Shown: positions 1-9,950, numbered from the stretch's first letter. The stretch is DNA of 64,000 bases from Acidovorax sp. FJL06 (GCF_003852545.1 NZ_QAJR01000023.1:1-64000); one strand, 5' to 3'. Notes: generated by a model from the letters alone, not told the origin. Translations and numbers: made by a program.

Positions 1-141
1 GCACTGGCGCTAACACCCTGGCATTACCTATTGATCCCAGATACTGCCATCCGACTCGGACGTAGCGTGGCGGCTTTGCACACGGAGTTCGAAAGGGAAA
101 TACCTACGAACCAAAATTTCTTGGCCCCAGTCACGCGCTAA
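1..141 (+). CDS. C-terminal tail of an unknown protein (partial, 5' end outside window)
   Basis: Frame 1 is open from the first base to a TAA stop at 139-141 and gives 46 residues containing DTAIRLGRSVAALHTEFE and ending in APVTR. The composition looks like a protein C-terminus rather than random translation. I do not recognise a family. The stretch has visibly lower GC than the genes that follow, so the upstream neighbour may be accessory DNA. Its start lies outside the window. Confidence 0.35.
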   Translation, partial: ALALTPWHYLLIPDTAIRLGRSVAALHTEFEREIPTNQNFLAPVTR

Positions 142-207
142 TCAAACACTAGTGTGGGTTAGTGCCGATTTGGCACACCCACCGAATACCAGACTGTCCG
201 TTCAGTC

Positions 208-241
208 AAAAAACCCGAACCGTCGCCGGTCCAGGTTTTTT
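208..241 (-). terminator. Intrinsic terminator of the aceE-aceF-lpdA operon
   Basis: Read on the minus strand this is a hairpin with A6-CC / GG-T6 outer arms, an inner ACCG/CGGT stem and a GCGA-like loop, followed by the T-run. It lies 18 bp beyond the lpdA stop codon, as expected for the operon end. The A-run on the other side means it could also stop plus-strand transcripts. Confidence 0.75.
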
Positions 242-259
242 GCATTGAACGTGAGTCAG

Positions 260-2092
260 TTACTTCTTACTGGGCGGCACATCCGTGCAGCTGCCATGCG
301 CAATCTCCGCCGCCATGCCGATGCTTTCGCCCAGCGTGGGATGCGGGTGAATGGTCTTGCCGATGTCCACGGCGTCGGCGCCCATCTCGATGGCCAGCGC
401 GATCTCGCCGATCATGTCGCCCGCATGCGTGCCGACCATGCCGCCGCCCAGGATCTTGCCGTGTCCATGGGCCTCGGGCGAGTCGTCGAACAGCAGCTTG
501 GTCACGCCTTCGTCGCGGCCGTTGGCGATGGCTCGGCCGGAGGCCGTCCAGGGGAACAGGCCCTTCTTGACCTTGATGCCCTGGGCCTTGGCCTGGTCCT
601 CGGTCAGGCCGACCCATGCCACTTCGGGGTCGGTGTAGGCCACGCTCGGGATCACGCGGGCGTTGAAGGCGGCGGCTGCCAGTTCCTTGTTGCCTTGCAG
701 CTCCCCGGCGATCACTTCGGCGGCCACATGCGCCTCGTGCACCGCCTTGTGCGCCAGCATGGGCTGGCCCACGATGTCGCCGATGGCGAAGATGTGCGGC
801 ACGTTGGTGCGCATCTGGATATCGACGTTGATGAAGCCACGGTCCGTGACGGCCACGCCCGCCTTGTCGGCGGCGATCTTCTTGCCGTTGGGCGTGCGGC
901 CCACAGCCTGCAGGACCAGGTCATAGACCTGGGGGGCGGGGGCGGTGCCGCCCTCTTCCGCGGCGGCAAACGTCACCTCAATGCCTTCGGGTGTGGCCTT
1001 GGCCCCCACCGTCTTGGTCTTGAGCATGATGTTGTCGAAGCGCTTGGCGTTCATCTTCTGCCAGATCTTGACGAGGTCGCGGTCGGCGCCCTGCATCAGG
1101 CCGTCCATCATCTCGACCACATCCAGCCGCGCGCCCAGCGTGCTGTACACCGTGCCCATTTCCAGGCCGATGATGCCGCCGCCCAAAATCAACATGCGCT
1201 TGGGGACTTCCTTGAGCGCCAGGGCGCCGGTGGAGTCGACCACGCGCGGGTCGTCGGGCATGAAGGGCAGGCGCACGGCCTGGCTGCCGGCGGCGATGAT
1301 GGCTTTCTTGAAGGCGATGACCTTCTTGGTGCCCGTCTTCTCCTGCGCGGTGCCGGTGGTTTCTTCCACTTCCAGGTGGTTGGCTCCGACAAACGCACCG
1401 TAGCCGCGCACGGTGGTCACCTTGCGCATCTTGGCCATGGCGGCCAGGCCGCCGGTGAGCTTGCCGATGACCTTTTCCTTGTGGCCGCGCAGCTTGTCGA
1501 TGTTGACGGCGGGCGCGCCAAAGTCCACGCCCAGGTCGGCCATGTGGCTGACCTCGTCCATCACGGCGGCCACGTGCAGCAGTGCCTTGGAGGGGATGCA
1601 GCCCACGTTCAGGCACACGCCGCCCAGGGTGGCGTAGCGCTCGACAATGACGACCTTGAGGCCCAGATCGGCCGCGCGGAAGGCAGCGCTGTAGCCGCCG
1701 GGGCCGCCGCCGAGCACGAGCACGTCGCACTCTAGATCGGCTGTGCCAGCAAAGCTGAATGCTACTGGATTCATAGCTGCTTGCGCTTGTTGAATGGGCG
1801 CTGGGGCCGGTTTTGGCGCAGATTCTGCAGCCACAGGGGGCGCAGCGGCTGCGCCCTGCACTTCCAGCGTGAGCACTACAGCGCCTTCAGCGATCTTGTC
1901 GCCCAGCTTCACTTTCAGCTCTTTCACAACCCCAGCGTGGCTGGACGGGATCTCCATGGAGGCCTTGTCGGACTCCACGGTGATCAGGCTTTGCTCGGCC
2001 TTGATGGTGTCGCCGGGTTGGACCAGCAGTTCGATGATGGCCACTTCGGCGAAGTCGCCGATGTCGGGCACCTTGATGTCGATGATTGCCAT
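260..2092 (-). CDS. lpdA: Dihydrolipoyl dehydrogenase (E3) of pyruvate dehydrogenase, with N-terminal lipoyl domain
   Basis: 610 aa. Residues 1-75 form a biotinyl-lipoyl domain with the lipoylated lysine at K43 (context ESDKASMEI). An Ala/Pro linker at about 80-120 leads to a complete flavin disulfide reductase: FAD site LVLGGGPGGYSA, redox pair in GGVCLNVGCIPSK, NAD-binding LGGGIIGLEMG, second FAD site AIGDIVGQ, and the His-Glu catalytic pair in HPHPTLGES near the C-terminus. It reoxidises dihydrolipoamide on E2 and passes electrons to NAD+. E3 enzymes with their own lipoyl domain are known in Neisseria and beta-proteobacteria and are about 130 residues longer than plain E3. It is last in the operon, 19 bp after aceF. 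The linker contains a coding copy of an interspersed repeat. Confidence 0.97.
   Translation of the reverse strand: MAIIDIKVPDIGDFAEVAIIELLVQPGDTIKAEQSLITVESDKASMEIPSSHAGVVKELKVKLGDKIAEGAVVLTLEVQGAAAAPPVAAESAPKPAPAPIQQAQAAMNPVAFSFAGTADLECDVLVLGGGPGGYSAAFRAADLGLKVVIVERYATLGGVCLNVGCIPSKALLHVAAVMDEVSHMADLGVDFGAPAVNIDKLRGHKEKVIGKLTGGLAAMAKMRKVTTVRGYGAFVGANHLEVEETTGTAQEKTGTKKVIAFKKAIIAAGSQAVRLPFMPDDPRVVDSTGALALKEVPKRMLILGGGIIGLEMGTVYSTLGARLDVVEMMDGLMQGADRDLVKIWQKMNAKRFDNIMLKTKTVGAKATPEGIEVTFAAAEEGGTAPAPQVYDLVLQAVGRTPNGKKIAADKAGVAVTDRGFINVDIQMRTNVPHIFAIGDIVGQPMLAHKAVHEAHVAAEVIAGELQGNKELAAAAFNARVIPSVAYTDPEVAWVGLTEDQAKAQGIKVKKGLFPWTASGRAIANGRDEGVTKLLFDDSPEAHGHGKILGGGMVGTHAGDMIGEIALAIEMGADAVDIGKTIHPHPTLGESIGMAAEIAHGSCTDVPPSKK
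1761..1817. repeat. Interspersed repeat (TAGCTGCTTGCGCT family) inside the lpdA linker
   Basis: The plus strand reads GCTACTGGATTCATAGCTGC followed directly by TTGCGCTTG, the same core as the intergenic copy at 9885-9936. In the lpdA frame it encodes the IQQAQAAMNPVAFS part of the inter-domain linker, which departs from the pure Ala/Pro linker around it. The copy is in frame with no stop. Confidence 0.6.
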
Positions 2093-2111
2093 GGTGTGTC
2101 TTGCCCTTCCG

Positions 2112-3770
2112 TTACATCACGATGCGGCGGAAGTCCGCCAGCAGCGAGGCAAAGTACACGTTGAAGCGTGCGGCGGCGGCGCCGTCGATCACGCGGTGGT
2201 CCCAGCTCAGGGAGAGGGGCAGCACCAGGCGCGGTGCGAACTGCTTGCCGTCCCACTTGGGCTCCAGGCTGCTCTTGCACACGCCCATGATGGCGACTTC
2301 GGGGGCGTTGATGATGGGCGTGAAGTAACGCCCACCAATGCCACCCAGCGAGCTGATGGAGAAGCAGCCGCCAGTCATGTCGGCCGGGCCGAGCTTGCCG
2401 TCGCGCGCCTTCTTGGCCAGGTCGCCCATCTCTTGCGAGATCTGGACGATGCCCTTCTTGTCGGCGTCGCGGATGACCGGCACGACGAGGCCGTTGGGCG
2501 TGTCGGCCGCAAAGCCGATGTGGAAGTAGTTCTTCAGCACCAGCTGGTCGCCGTCGAGCGAGCTGTTGAACTCGGGGAACTTCTTGAGCGCAGCCACGGC
2601 GGCCTTGATCATGAAGGCGAGCATGGTGACCTTGACGCCACTCTTCTCGTTTTCCTTGTTGAACTGCACGCGGAAGGCTTCGAGGTCGGTGATGTCCGCG
2701 TCGTCGTGGTTGGTGACGTGCGGGATGACGACCCAGTTGCGGTGCAGGTTGGCGCCGCTTATCTTCTTGATGCGCGAGAGGTCCTTGCGCTCCACCGGGC
2801 CGAACTTGGTGAAGTCCACCTTGGGCCAGGGCAGCAGATCGAGGCCGACGCCGGAGCCACCGCCGCCTGCGGGTGCCTTGGCCGCCTGGGCCTTGGTCTG
2901 CACGGCGCCTGTCATCACCTGCTTGGTGAAGGCGGCCACGTCGTCCTGGGTGATGCGGCCCTTGGGGCCGGTCCCCTTGACTTCGTCGATGGGCACACCC
3001 AGTTCGCGGGCGAACTTGCGCACCGAAGGCGATGCATGGGGCAGGCCTGCGGTGGGGGTGCCGGGCTGGTGGGCGGGGACAGGCACCGAGGCCACGGCAG
3101 CAGCGGGTGCTGCGGCTGCGGCAGACACTGCTGGAGCGGATACGGCCACAGGGGCTGGTGCGGGTGCAGCGGCCACAGGCGCAGCAGCAGCGGTGGTGCC
3201 TTCCAGCACGGCGATCAGATCGCCGATGTTGACGGTGTCGCCAATCTTGACTTTGAGTTCCTTCAGCACGCCTGCGGCAGGCGATGGGATCTCCATCGAT
3301 GCCTTGTCGGATTCGACAGTGAACAGCGACTGTTCGACCTTGATCGTGTCGCCGACCTTGACCAGCATCTCGATCACGGCCACGTCCTTGAAGTCGCCGA
3401 TGTCGGGCACGCGCACTTCCACCGGGCCCGACGCAACAGGCGCCGCAGCGGGTGCTGGTGCCGCAGCCGCCACGGGCGCGGGAGCAGGAGCAGGAGCAGC
3501 CACGGCAGCCGGTGCTGCTGCAGCGCCTGCGTCAGCAGACTCCACCACGGCAATCACCGATCCCTGCTTGACCTTGTCGCCCAACGCAATCTTCAGCTCT
3601 TTGACCACACCTGCGTGGCTGGAGGGGATCTCCATCGATGCCTTGTCGGATTCGACCGTAATGAGCGACTGCTCGGCTTTCACGGTGTCGCCCACTTTGA
3701 CCAGCAACTCGATCACGCCCACTTCGTCGAAGTCCCCGATGTCCGGGACTTGAATATTGACCAATGCCAT
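2112..3770 (-). CDS. aceF: Dihydrolipoyllysine acetyltransferase (E2) of pyruvate dehydrogenase
   Basis: 552 aa. Two lipoyl domains (lysines near K43 and K153, both in [11 protein letters not shown]) are joined by long Ala/Pro-rich linkers. A peripheral-subunit-binding domain at about 245-285 ([20 protein letters not shown]) precedes a catalytic domain ending in [15 protein letters not shown] with the active-site His near 523. It transfers acetyl from lipoyl to CoA and is the core of the complex. The ATG at 3770 is preferred to the upstream in-frame ATG because GGAGACAG lies just upstream and the lipoyl domain begins at once ([13 protein letters not shown]). It lies 19 bp after aceE and 19 bp before lpdA. 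Confidence 0.97.
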   Translation of the reverse strand: MALVNIQVPDIGDFDEVGVIELLVKVGDTVKAEQSLITVESDKASMEIPSSHAGVVKELKIALGDKVKQGSVIAVVESADAGAAAAPAAVAAPAPAPAPVAAAAPAPAAAPVASGPVEVRVPDIGDFKDVAVIEMLVKVGDTIKVEQSLFTVESDKASMEIPSPAAGVLKELKVKIGDTVNIGDLIAVLEGTTAAAAPVAAAPAPAPVAVSAPAVSAAAAAPAAAVASVPVPAHQPGTPTAGLPHASPSVRKFARELGVPIDEVKGTGPKGRITQDDVAAFTKQVMTGAVQTKAQAAKAPAGGGGSGVGLDLLPWPKVDFTKFGPVERKDLSRIKKISGANLHRNWVVIPHVTNHDDADITDLEAFRVQFNKENEKSGVKVTMLAFMIKAAVAALKKFPEFNSSLDGDQLVLKNYFHIGFAADTPNGLVVPVIRDADKKGIVQISQEMGDLAKKARDGKLGPADMTGGCFSISSLGGIGGRYFTPIINAPEVAIMGVCKSSLEPKWDGKQFAPRLVLPLSLSWDHRVIDGAAAARFNVYFASLLADFRRIVM

Positions 3771-3789
3771 TGTTCTGTCTCCGTTCGGT

Positions 3790-6522
3790 TTATGCGTAGA
3801 GCGGGTTGATCTTGTCCGCATTGATGCCGTACTTGGCGATCGCCTCGGCCACCTTGGTGGCGGGCAGCACGCCGTCTTCGCTCAACGCCTTGAGTGCGGC
3901 CACGACGATGTAGTGGCGGTTCACCTCGAAGTGCTCGCGCAGCTTGCTGCGGAAGTCGCTGCGGCCAAAACCGTCGGTGCCCAACACCTTGTAGTTGCGG
4001 CCCTTGGGGACGAAGGGGCGGATCTGCTCGGCATAGGCCTTCATGTAGTCGGTGGATGCGACCACGGGGCCGGTGCTGGTGGAGAGTTGCTGCGCCACGA
4101 AAGGCACGCGCGGCGCTTCCAGCGGGTGCAGCAGGTTCCAGCGGTCGGCGTCCTGGCCTTCGCGGGTGAGTTCGTTGAAGCTCGGGCAGCTCCACACATC
4201 GGCCTGCACGCCCCAGTCGGCGGCCAGCAGGGTTTGCGCAGCCAGCGACTCGCGCAGGATGGTGCCCGAACCCAGCAGTTGCACGCGCTTGTCGCTGGCA
4301 TCGGAGGTGCCCTGCGGTGGCACGGCGCCGGGCTTGCACAGGTACATGCCCTTGATGATCTGCTCTTCCGTGCCCTCCACGAGGCCCGGCATGGGGTAGT
4401 TTTCGTTGAGCAGCGTGATGTAGTAGAAGACGTTTTCCTGCTGCTCAACCATGCGCTTCATGCCCCGGTGCATGATCACCGCGACTTCGTGGGCGAAGGT
4501 CGGGTCGTAACTCACGCAGTTGGGGATGGTGTTGGCCAGGATGTGGCTGTGGCCATCTTCGTGCTGCAGGCCTTCGCCGTTGAGCGTGGTGCGGCCCGAG
4601 GTGCCGCCCAGCAGGAAGCCACGCGCCTGCATGTCGCCCGCTGCCCAGGCCAGGTCGCCAATGCGCTGGAAGCCGAACATCGAGTAGTACACGTAGAACG
4701 GCACCATGATGCGGTTGTTGGTGCTGTAGCTGGTGGCGGCAGCGATCCAGCTGGCCATGCCACCGGCTTCGTTGATGCCCTCTTGCAGGATCTGGCCAGC
4801 CTTGTCTTCCTTGTAGTACATCACCTGGTCGCGGTCGACCGGGGTGTAGAGCTGGCCCTTGGGGTTGTAGATGCCGATCTGGCGGAACAGGCCTTCCATG
4901 CCGAAGGTGCGGGCCTCATCCACCAGGATGGGCACCACGCGCGGGCCCAGGGCCTGGTCGCGCAGCAGCTGGGTGATGAAGCGTACGTAGGCTTGTGTGG
5001 TGCTGATTTCGCGGCCCTCGGCCGTGGGCTCCAGGATCGCCTTGAAGGTGTCGATCGCGGGCACGGTGAAGCTCTCGTCGGCCTTCACGCGGCGGTGCGG
5101 CAGGTAGCCGCCCAGGGCCTGGCGGCGCTCGTGCAGGTAGCGCATTTCGGGCGTGTCGTCGGCCGGCTTGTAGTACGGAATGTCAGCCAGTTGGCTGTCC
5201 GGGATCGGGATGCTGAAGCGGTCGCGGATGTACTTGATGTCTTCGTCCGACAGCTTCTTGGTCTGGTGCACGGTGTTCTTGCCTTCACCGGCCTTGCCCA
5301 TGCCATAGCCCTTGACGGTCTTGACCAGCAGCACGGTGGGCTGGTTCTTGTGCGCGTTGGCAGCGTGGAAGGCCGCGTACACCTTGGCGGGCTCGTGGCC
5401 ACCACGGCGCAGCTCGAACACCTCTTCGTCGGTCATGTGCTCGACGAGCTTGAGCGTCTCGGGGTACTTGCCGAAGAAGTTCTTGCGCACAAAGGCGCCG
5501 TCGTTGGCCTTCATGGCCTGGTAGTCGCCGTCCAGGGTTTCCATCATCAGCTGCTTGAGCTTACCGGTCTTGTCGCGCGCCAGCAGCGCGTCCCAGCCAT
5601 TGCCCCACAGCAGCTTGATGACGTTCCAGCCCGCGCCACGGAACTCGCCTTCGAGCTCCTGCACGATCTTGCCGTTGCCGCGCACCGGGCCGTCCAGGCG
5701 CTGCAGGTTGCAGTTGATGACGAAGACCAGGTTGTCGAGGTTCTCGCGCGCGGCCAGGCCGATAGCGCCCAGCGATTCCGGCTCGTCCATTTCGCCGTCG
5801 CCGCAGAACACCCAGACCTTGCGGTTAGCGGTGTCGGCAATGCCACGGGCATGCAAGTACTTGAGGAAGCGGGCCTGGTAGATGGCCATCAGCGGGCCCA
5901 GGCCCATCGAGACGGTGGGGAACTGCCAGAACTCGGGCATCAGCTTGGGGTGCGGGTAGCTGGACAGGCCCTTGCCGTCCACTTCCTGGCGGAAGCTGTC
6001 GAGCTGCTCTTCGGTCAGGCGGCCTTCGAGGTAGGCGCGGGCATAGATGCCGGGCGCGCTGTGGCCCTGGATGTAGAGCAGGTCACCGCCGTGGCCTTCG
6101 CTCTCGGCATGCCAAAAATGGTTGAAGCCGGCGCCGAACATGCTGGCCACCGAAGCGAACGAGCCGATGTGGCCGCCCAGGTCGCCGCCATCGGCCGGGT
6201 CCAGCCGGTTGGCACGCACCACCATGGCCATGGCGTTCCAGCGCATGTAGGCGCGCAGGCGCTTTTCAATCGCGATGTTGCCGGGGCAATGGGCTTCCTT
6301 GTCAGCCTCGATGGTGTTCACGTAGCCGGTGTTGGCCGAGAACGGCATGTCGATGCTGCTCTGGCGGGCGTGTTCGAGGAGTTGCTCCAGCAGGAAATGG
6401 GCACGCTCAGGGCCCTCCTTGTCGATCACGGCGGACAAAGCGTCCATCCATTCACGGGTTTCCTGTTGATCGGCGTCCGTGCCGATGCCGAAACCGGCCT
6501 GAGGGTCGGGCTGAGCTGACAT
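3790..6522 (-). CDS. aceE: Pyruvate dehydrogenase E1 component (homodimeric type)
   Basis: 910 aa, close to the usual length of about 890 for homodimeric E1. The thiamine diphosphate motif runs from [10 protein letters not shown] (about 240) to [16 protein letters not shown]. It decarboxylates pyruvate and reductively acetylates the E2 lipoyl group. GGAGACAAAGC precedes the ATG, a good ribosome-binding site. It is the first gene of aceE-aceF-lpdA. I see no pdhR-type regulator gene beside it; the divergent neighbour is a two-component kinase. Confidence 0.97.
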   Translation of the reverse strand: MSAQPDPQAGFGIGTDADQQETREWMDALSAVIDKEGPERAHFLLEQLLEHARQSSIDMPFSANTGYVNTIEADKEAHCPGNIAIEKRLRAYMRWNAMAMVVRANRLDPADGGDLGGHIGSFASVASMFGAGFNHFWHAESEGHGGDLLYIQGHSAPGIYARAYLEGRLTEEQLDSFRQEVDGKGLSSYPHPKLMPEFWQFPTVSMGLGPLMAIYQARFLKYLHARGIADTANRKVWVFCGDGEMDEPESLGAIGLAARENLDNLVFVINCNLQRLDGPVRGNGKIVQELEGEFRGAGWNVIKLLWGNGWDALLARDKTGKLKQLMMETLDGDYQAMKANDGAFVRKNFFGKYPETLKLVEHMTDEEVFELRRGGHEPAKVYAAFHAANAHKNQPTVLLVKTVKGYGMGKAGEGKNTVHQTKKLSDEDIKYIRDRFSIPIPDSQLADIPYYKPADDTPEMRYLHERRQALGGYLPHRRVKADESFTVPAIDTFKAILEPTAEGREISTTQAYVRFITQLLRDQALGPRVVPILVDEARTFGMEGLFRQIGIYNPKGQLYTPVDRDQVMYYKEDKAGQILQEGINEAGGMASWIAAATSYSTNNRIMVPFYVYYSMFGFQRIGDLAWAAGDMQARGFLLGGTSGRTTLNGEGLQHEDGHSHILANTIPNCVSYDPTFAHEVAVIMHRGMKRMVEQQENVFYYITLLNENYPMPGLVEGTEEQIIKGMYLCKPGAVPPQGTSDASDKRVQLLGSGTILRESLAAQTLLAADWGVQADVWSCPSFNELTREGQDADRWNLLHPLEAPRVPFVAQQLSTSTGPVVASTDYMKAYAEQIRPFVPKGRNYKVLGTDGFGRSDFRSKLREHFEVNRHYIVVAALKALSEDGVLPATKVAEAIAKYGINADKINPLYA

Positions 6523-6690
6523 GCTTTGTCTCCTGTAGATGTGGCAGCAAATTTAGTACGTTGGCTCTAGTTTCGCACATTTTTACAAAATTTCAAATGG
6601 TGCCCATGCATTTCACATTGCAATATTTTGCTGCATGCGCACATCCACAGGGCGGGGGTATACAAAGCGCAGCTCCCCTACACTTGCAGG
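6523..6690. promoter_or_regulatory. Divergent intergenic region between aceE and the histidine kinase
   Basis: 168 bp, markedly AT-rich against its surroundings and the only place for promoters of both the aceEF-lpdA operon (minus) and the kinase-regulator pair (plus). TACTAA (minus) and TATACA (plus) are possible -10 boxes, but I cannot place convincing -35 boxes at normal spacing. Confidence 0.35.
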
Positions 6691-9252
6691 ATGGACTCGA
6701 TGCCCCCTGCCCCCTCCCCCACGGCCGTGACCGTGGCTGCGCCGATACGCTGGTGGCGCAAGTGGTGGCGCGGTCTGTCGCCCACCCGCCAGGACCGCTT
6801 TGCCGCCCTGGCCCCCCTGGCGGCCGTGCTGATGTTTCTGGCGGCCATCGTGGCGGCCTTCTGGTACCTGCGCGCCGAAGAGGCCGAGCGCGAGCAGGAA
6901 GCCCTGCGGCGCGATGTGGAATACGCCCAGCAGCGCGTGCGCCTGCGCCTGCTAGAACGCCAGGAGCAGCTCATGCGCATTGCACGCGACCTGTCCAACC
7001 AGGACCTGGGCCGTGCTGAATTCGTGGTCCGCGCCGAGGCGCTGATCAGCCAGTACCCCGAGCTGCAGGCCATCACCTGGATCGACGACCGCCGCCGCAT
7101 CCGCGCCAGCCATGCGGCCCCCACCCTGGCCAGCAGCGAGCTGCGCATTGCCGGCGAGGTGCTCAAACCCGGCGACACCGCCGACACCTATGGCCTGGCG
7201 CGCGACCTGCAGCAGCCCGTGTACGCGCAGCCCGCCGCCACCTCGGGCGATGCCACCCCGCTGCTGCAGCTGCAGGTGCCGCTCAACAACCAGGGCAAGT
7301 TCAGCGGCGTGGTGCTGGGCGAATACTCCATCGACAGCCTGCTGCGCTATGGCACCCCCACCGAGGTGCTGGCGCGCTACGCCGTGACGCTGCTGGACAG
7401 CAAGAGCCAGGTGCTGGCCGGCACGCCGCTGGGGCCGCGCAACAAGGCCACCCAGCTGCTGCCCTGGACACCCAAGGCCAACGAGTACGAGATCCCCGTC
7501 TCCCCGGTCGGCAACGGCCTGGTGTTGCGGGCGCAGGCCTACCGCACCTCCCTGGGGGTGGTGGGCAGCGGCCTGTTCTGGCTGGTGGGCACGCTCTCGG
7601 CCATGACGGCCTGGATGCTGATCGCCACCTGGCGCCACACCCGGCGCCGCATGCAGGCACAAGAGGCCCTGGTGGCCGAGACCAACTTCCGCCGCGCGAT
7701 GGAGAACTCCATCCTGACCGGCATGCGCGCCTTGGACATGGAGGGCCGCATCAGCTACGTGAACGCCGCCTTCTGCCAGATGACGGGCTGGAGCGCCGAG
7801 GAACTGGTGGGCCTGAAAGCGCCCTTCCCCTACTGGCCCGAAGCCGACCACGAGACCCTGCAGGCCAAGCTGCGCGACGAACTGCGCGGCAACACCATGG
7901 CCGGCGGCTTCCAGGTGCGCGTCAAGCGCAAGAGCGGCACGCTGTTTGACGCCCGCCTGTATGTGTCGCCACTGATTGACGCCCATGGCCAGCAGACCGG
8001 CTGGATGACCTCGATGACCGACATCACCGAGCCCAACCGCATCCGCGAGCAGCTGTCGGCTTCGCACGAACGCTTCACCATCGTGCTGGAGTCGCTGGAC
8101 GCCTCGGTGTCGGTGGCGCCGCTGGGCAGCGAGGAGCTGCTGTTCGCCAACAAGCTCTACCGCCAGTGGTTCGGCTCGCAGACCGGCGGGCACCTGCAAC
8201 TGGTGGCGCAGGCGGGCGTCGTGCCCGTGGCCAGCAAGGACCAGGCCGTCATGGACGACGAGGACGGCCTGATGGGGCTGCCCACTGACACCCTGACCAG
8301 CGCCCGCACCGAAAACGCCGAGATCTACCTGCCCGACCTGGGAAAATGGCTGGAGGTGCGCTCGCGCTACCTCAACTGGGTGGACGGCCGCCTGGCACAG
8401 ATGGTGATCGCCACCGACATCACGCCCCGCCGCCTGGCCGAAGAGCAGGCCGAGCGCCAGGCCGAGCGCGCCCAATCGGTGAGCCGCCTCATCACCATGG
8501 GCGAGATGGCATCGAGCGTGGCGCATGAGCTGAACCAGCCGCTCACCGCCATCAACAACTACTGCAGCGGCATGGTCTCGCGCATCCAGAGCGGCCAGCT
8601 GACCGAAGAGGCCTTGCTCACCGCCCTGCAGAAGACGGCCCACCAGGCCCAGCGCGCGGGCCAGATCATCCAGCGCATCCGCTCATTCGTGAAAAAGAGC
8701 GAGCCCAACCGGGCGCTGGCCGACGTGCACTCCATGGTGAATGAGGCCGTGGAACTGGCCGACATCGAACTGCGCCGCCACAACGTGCGCCTGACCCACT
8801 ATGTGGCTGCCCGCCTGCCGCCCGTGATGGCCGACACCATCCTGATCGAGCAGGTGCTGGTCAACCTGATGAAGAACGGCGCCGAAGCCATCCAGCACGC
8901 CAACCGCCCCGCTGCCGGCCGCAGCGTGGAGCTGCGCGTGGTGCCCAAGCAAATCGAAGACCGGCAGGTGGTGGAGTTTTCGGTGCAGGACACCGGCAAG
9001 GGCCTGGCCCCCGAGGTGCTCGAACGCCTGTTCGAAGCCTTCTTCTCCACCAAGGCCGAAGGCATGGGCATGGGCCTCAATCTGTGCCGCAGCATCGTCG
9101 AGTCGCACCAGGGCCGGATGCAGGCGGAGAACCTCTACAATGGCCCGGAGGTCACAGGCTGCAGGTTCTCCTTCTGGCTGCCGCTCGCCAAGCCTGCTGA
9201 TGGCACTACAAATTCTGTAGCAAACGTACAAAACCCAAGGACTGTTGCATGA
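6691..9252 (+). CDS. Membrane-bound PAS sensor histidine kinase (FixL/DctB-like)
   Basis: 853 aa from the ATG at 6691; longer readings use non-ATG starts. One membrane helix lies near residues 35-60 (LAPLAAVLMFLAAIVAAFWYL) and a second near 290-315, with about 230 residues between them that look like an extracytoplasmic sensor. PAS domains follow (GRISYVNAAFCQMTGWSAEEL and a second, more divergent one), then HisKA with phospho-acceptor His612 in SSVAHELNQPLTAINNY and an HATPase domain with LMKNGAEAI, DTGKGLAPEV and GMGMGLNLC. The H-box with HELNQPL is typical of the FixL/DctB/TtrS branch. The stop overlaps the regulator start by 4 bp, implying translational coupling. The signal is unknown. 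The C-terminal tail contains a possible half-copy of the local interspersed repeat. Confidence 0.92.
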   Translation: MDSMPPAPSPTAVTVAAPIRWWRKWWRGLSPTRQDRFAALAPLAAVLMFLAAIVAAFWYLRAEEAEREQEALRRDVEYAQQRVRLRLLERQEQLMRIARDLSNQDLGRAEFVVRAEALISQYPELQAITWIDDRRRIRASHAAPTLASSELRIAGEVLKPGDTADTYGLARDLQQPVYAQPAATSGDATPLLQLQVPLNNQGKFSGVVLGEYSIDSLLRYGTPTEVLARYAVTLLDSKSQVLAGTPLGPRNKATQLLPWTPKANEYEIPVSPVGNGLVLRAQAYRTSLGVVGSGLFWLVGTLSAMTAWMLIATWRHTRRRMQAQEALVAETNFRRAMENSILTGMRALDMEGRISYVNAAFCQMTGWSAEELVGLKAPFPYWPEADHETLQAKLRDELRGNTMAGGFQVRVKRKSGTLFDARLYVSPLIDAHGQQTGWMTSMTDITEPNRIREQLSASHERFTIVLESLDASVSVAPLGSEELLFANKLYRQWFGSQTGGHLQLVAQAGVVPVASKDQAVMDDEDGLMGLPTDTLTSARTENAEIYLPDLGKWLEVRSRYLNWVDGRLAQMVIATDITPRRLAEEQAERQAERAQSVSRLITMGEMASSVAHELNQPLTAINNYCSGMVSRIQSGQLTEEALLTALQKTAHQAQRAGQIIQRIRSFVKKSEPNRALADVHSMVNEAVELADIELRRHNVRLTHYVAARLPPVMADTILIEQVLVNLMKNGAEAIQHANRPAAGRSVELRVVPKQIEDRQVVEFSVQDTGKGLAPEVLERLFEAFFSTKAEGMGMGLNLCRSIVESHQGRMQAENLYNGPEVTGCRFSFWLPLAKPADGTTNSVANVQNPRTVA

Positions 9253-9875
9253 GCTTGATCCCGAAAAAAGGCACTGTTTACGTCGTAGACGACGACGAAG
9301 CCGTCCGCGATTCCCTGCAGTGGCTGCTGGAAGGCAAGGACTACCGGGTACGTTGCTTTGATTCGGCCGAAACCTTTCTCTCACGCTACGACCCCCGCGA
9401 AGTCGCCTGCCTGATCGTGGACATCCGCATGGGTGGCATGACGGGCCTGGAACTGCAGGACCGCCTGATCGAGCGCAAGTCCCCCCTGCCCATCGTGTTC
9501 ATCACCGGCCATGGCGACGTGCCCATGGCCGTGAACACCATGAAGAAGGGCGCGCTCGACTTCATCCAGAAGCCTTTTGACGAAGAAGAGCTGGTCGGCC
9601 TGGTCGAGCGCATGCTGGACCACGCCCGCGAGAGCTTCGCCGGCTACCAGCAGGCCGCCAGCCGTGATGCCCTGCTCTCCAAGCTCACCAGCCGCGAGGC
9701 CCAGGTGCTCGAACGCATCGTCGCCGGCCGCCTGAACAAGCAGATCGCCGACGACCTGGGCATCAGCATCAAGACCGTGGAGGCGCACCGCGCCAACATC
9801 ATGGAAAAGCTCAACGCCAACACCGTGGCCGACCTGCTCAAGATCGCCCTGGGGCAGAACGCGCCCAAGGGCTGA
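9249..9875 (+). CDS. FixJ/NarL-type response regulator
   Basis: 208 aa. The receiver domain shows the acidic pair DDDEAVRDS, phospho-acceptor Asp58 in LIVDIRMGG, the switch Thr in FITGHGDV and the conserved Lys in FIQKPFD. A linker leads to a LuxR-type helix-turn-helix (LTSREAQVLERIVAGRLNKQ, then IADDLGISIKTVEAHRANIM) ending at about residue 205. FixJ and TtrR share this architecture. It is the partner of the kinase just upstream, with overlapping ATGA. Targets cannot be read from the sequence; the divergent pyruvate dehydrogenase operon and downstream folD are candidates only by position. Confidence 0.93.
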   Translation: MSLIPKKGTVYVVDDDEAVRDSLQWLLEGKDYRVRCFDSAETFLSRYDPREVACLIVDIRMGGMTGLELQDRLIERKSPLPIVFITGHGDVPMAVNTMKKGALDFIQKPFDEEELVGLVERMLDHARESFAGYQQAASRDALLSKLTSREAQVLERIVAGRLNKQIADDLGISIKTVEAHRANIMEKLNANTVADLLKIALGQNAPKG

Positions 9876-9884
9876 GCGTTACTC

Positions 9885-9936
9885 ATTTTTTGATAGCTGC
9901 TTGCGCTTATCCATCGCGCGGTAGCGGCATTTTTGA
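9885..9936. repeat. Interspersed repeat (TAGCTGCTTGCGCT family), intergenic copy
   Basis: ATTTTTTGATAGCTGCTTGC continues into GCTTATCCATCGCGCGGTAG and CGGCATTTTTGATC. It has matching AT-rich ends and partly complementary GC-rich arms (AGCTGC..GCGC / GCGC..TAGCGGC), so it can fold back. It fills most of the gap between the regulator gene and folD. Confidence 0.7.
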
Positions 9937-9950
9937 TCTGTATTTCTGAT

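Noticed and set aside
152-1735. Very long plus-strand open frame of His/Gly/Leu-rich sequence opposite lpdA
   Set aside because: It is the antisense shadow of the lpdA frame; high GC keeps such frames open. Composition is unnatural and lpdA has full motifs.
3757-6519. 920-codon open frame opposite aceE
   Set aside because: Antisense shadow of aceE with no family resemblance.
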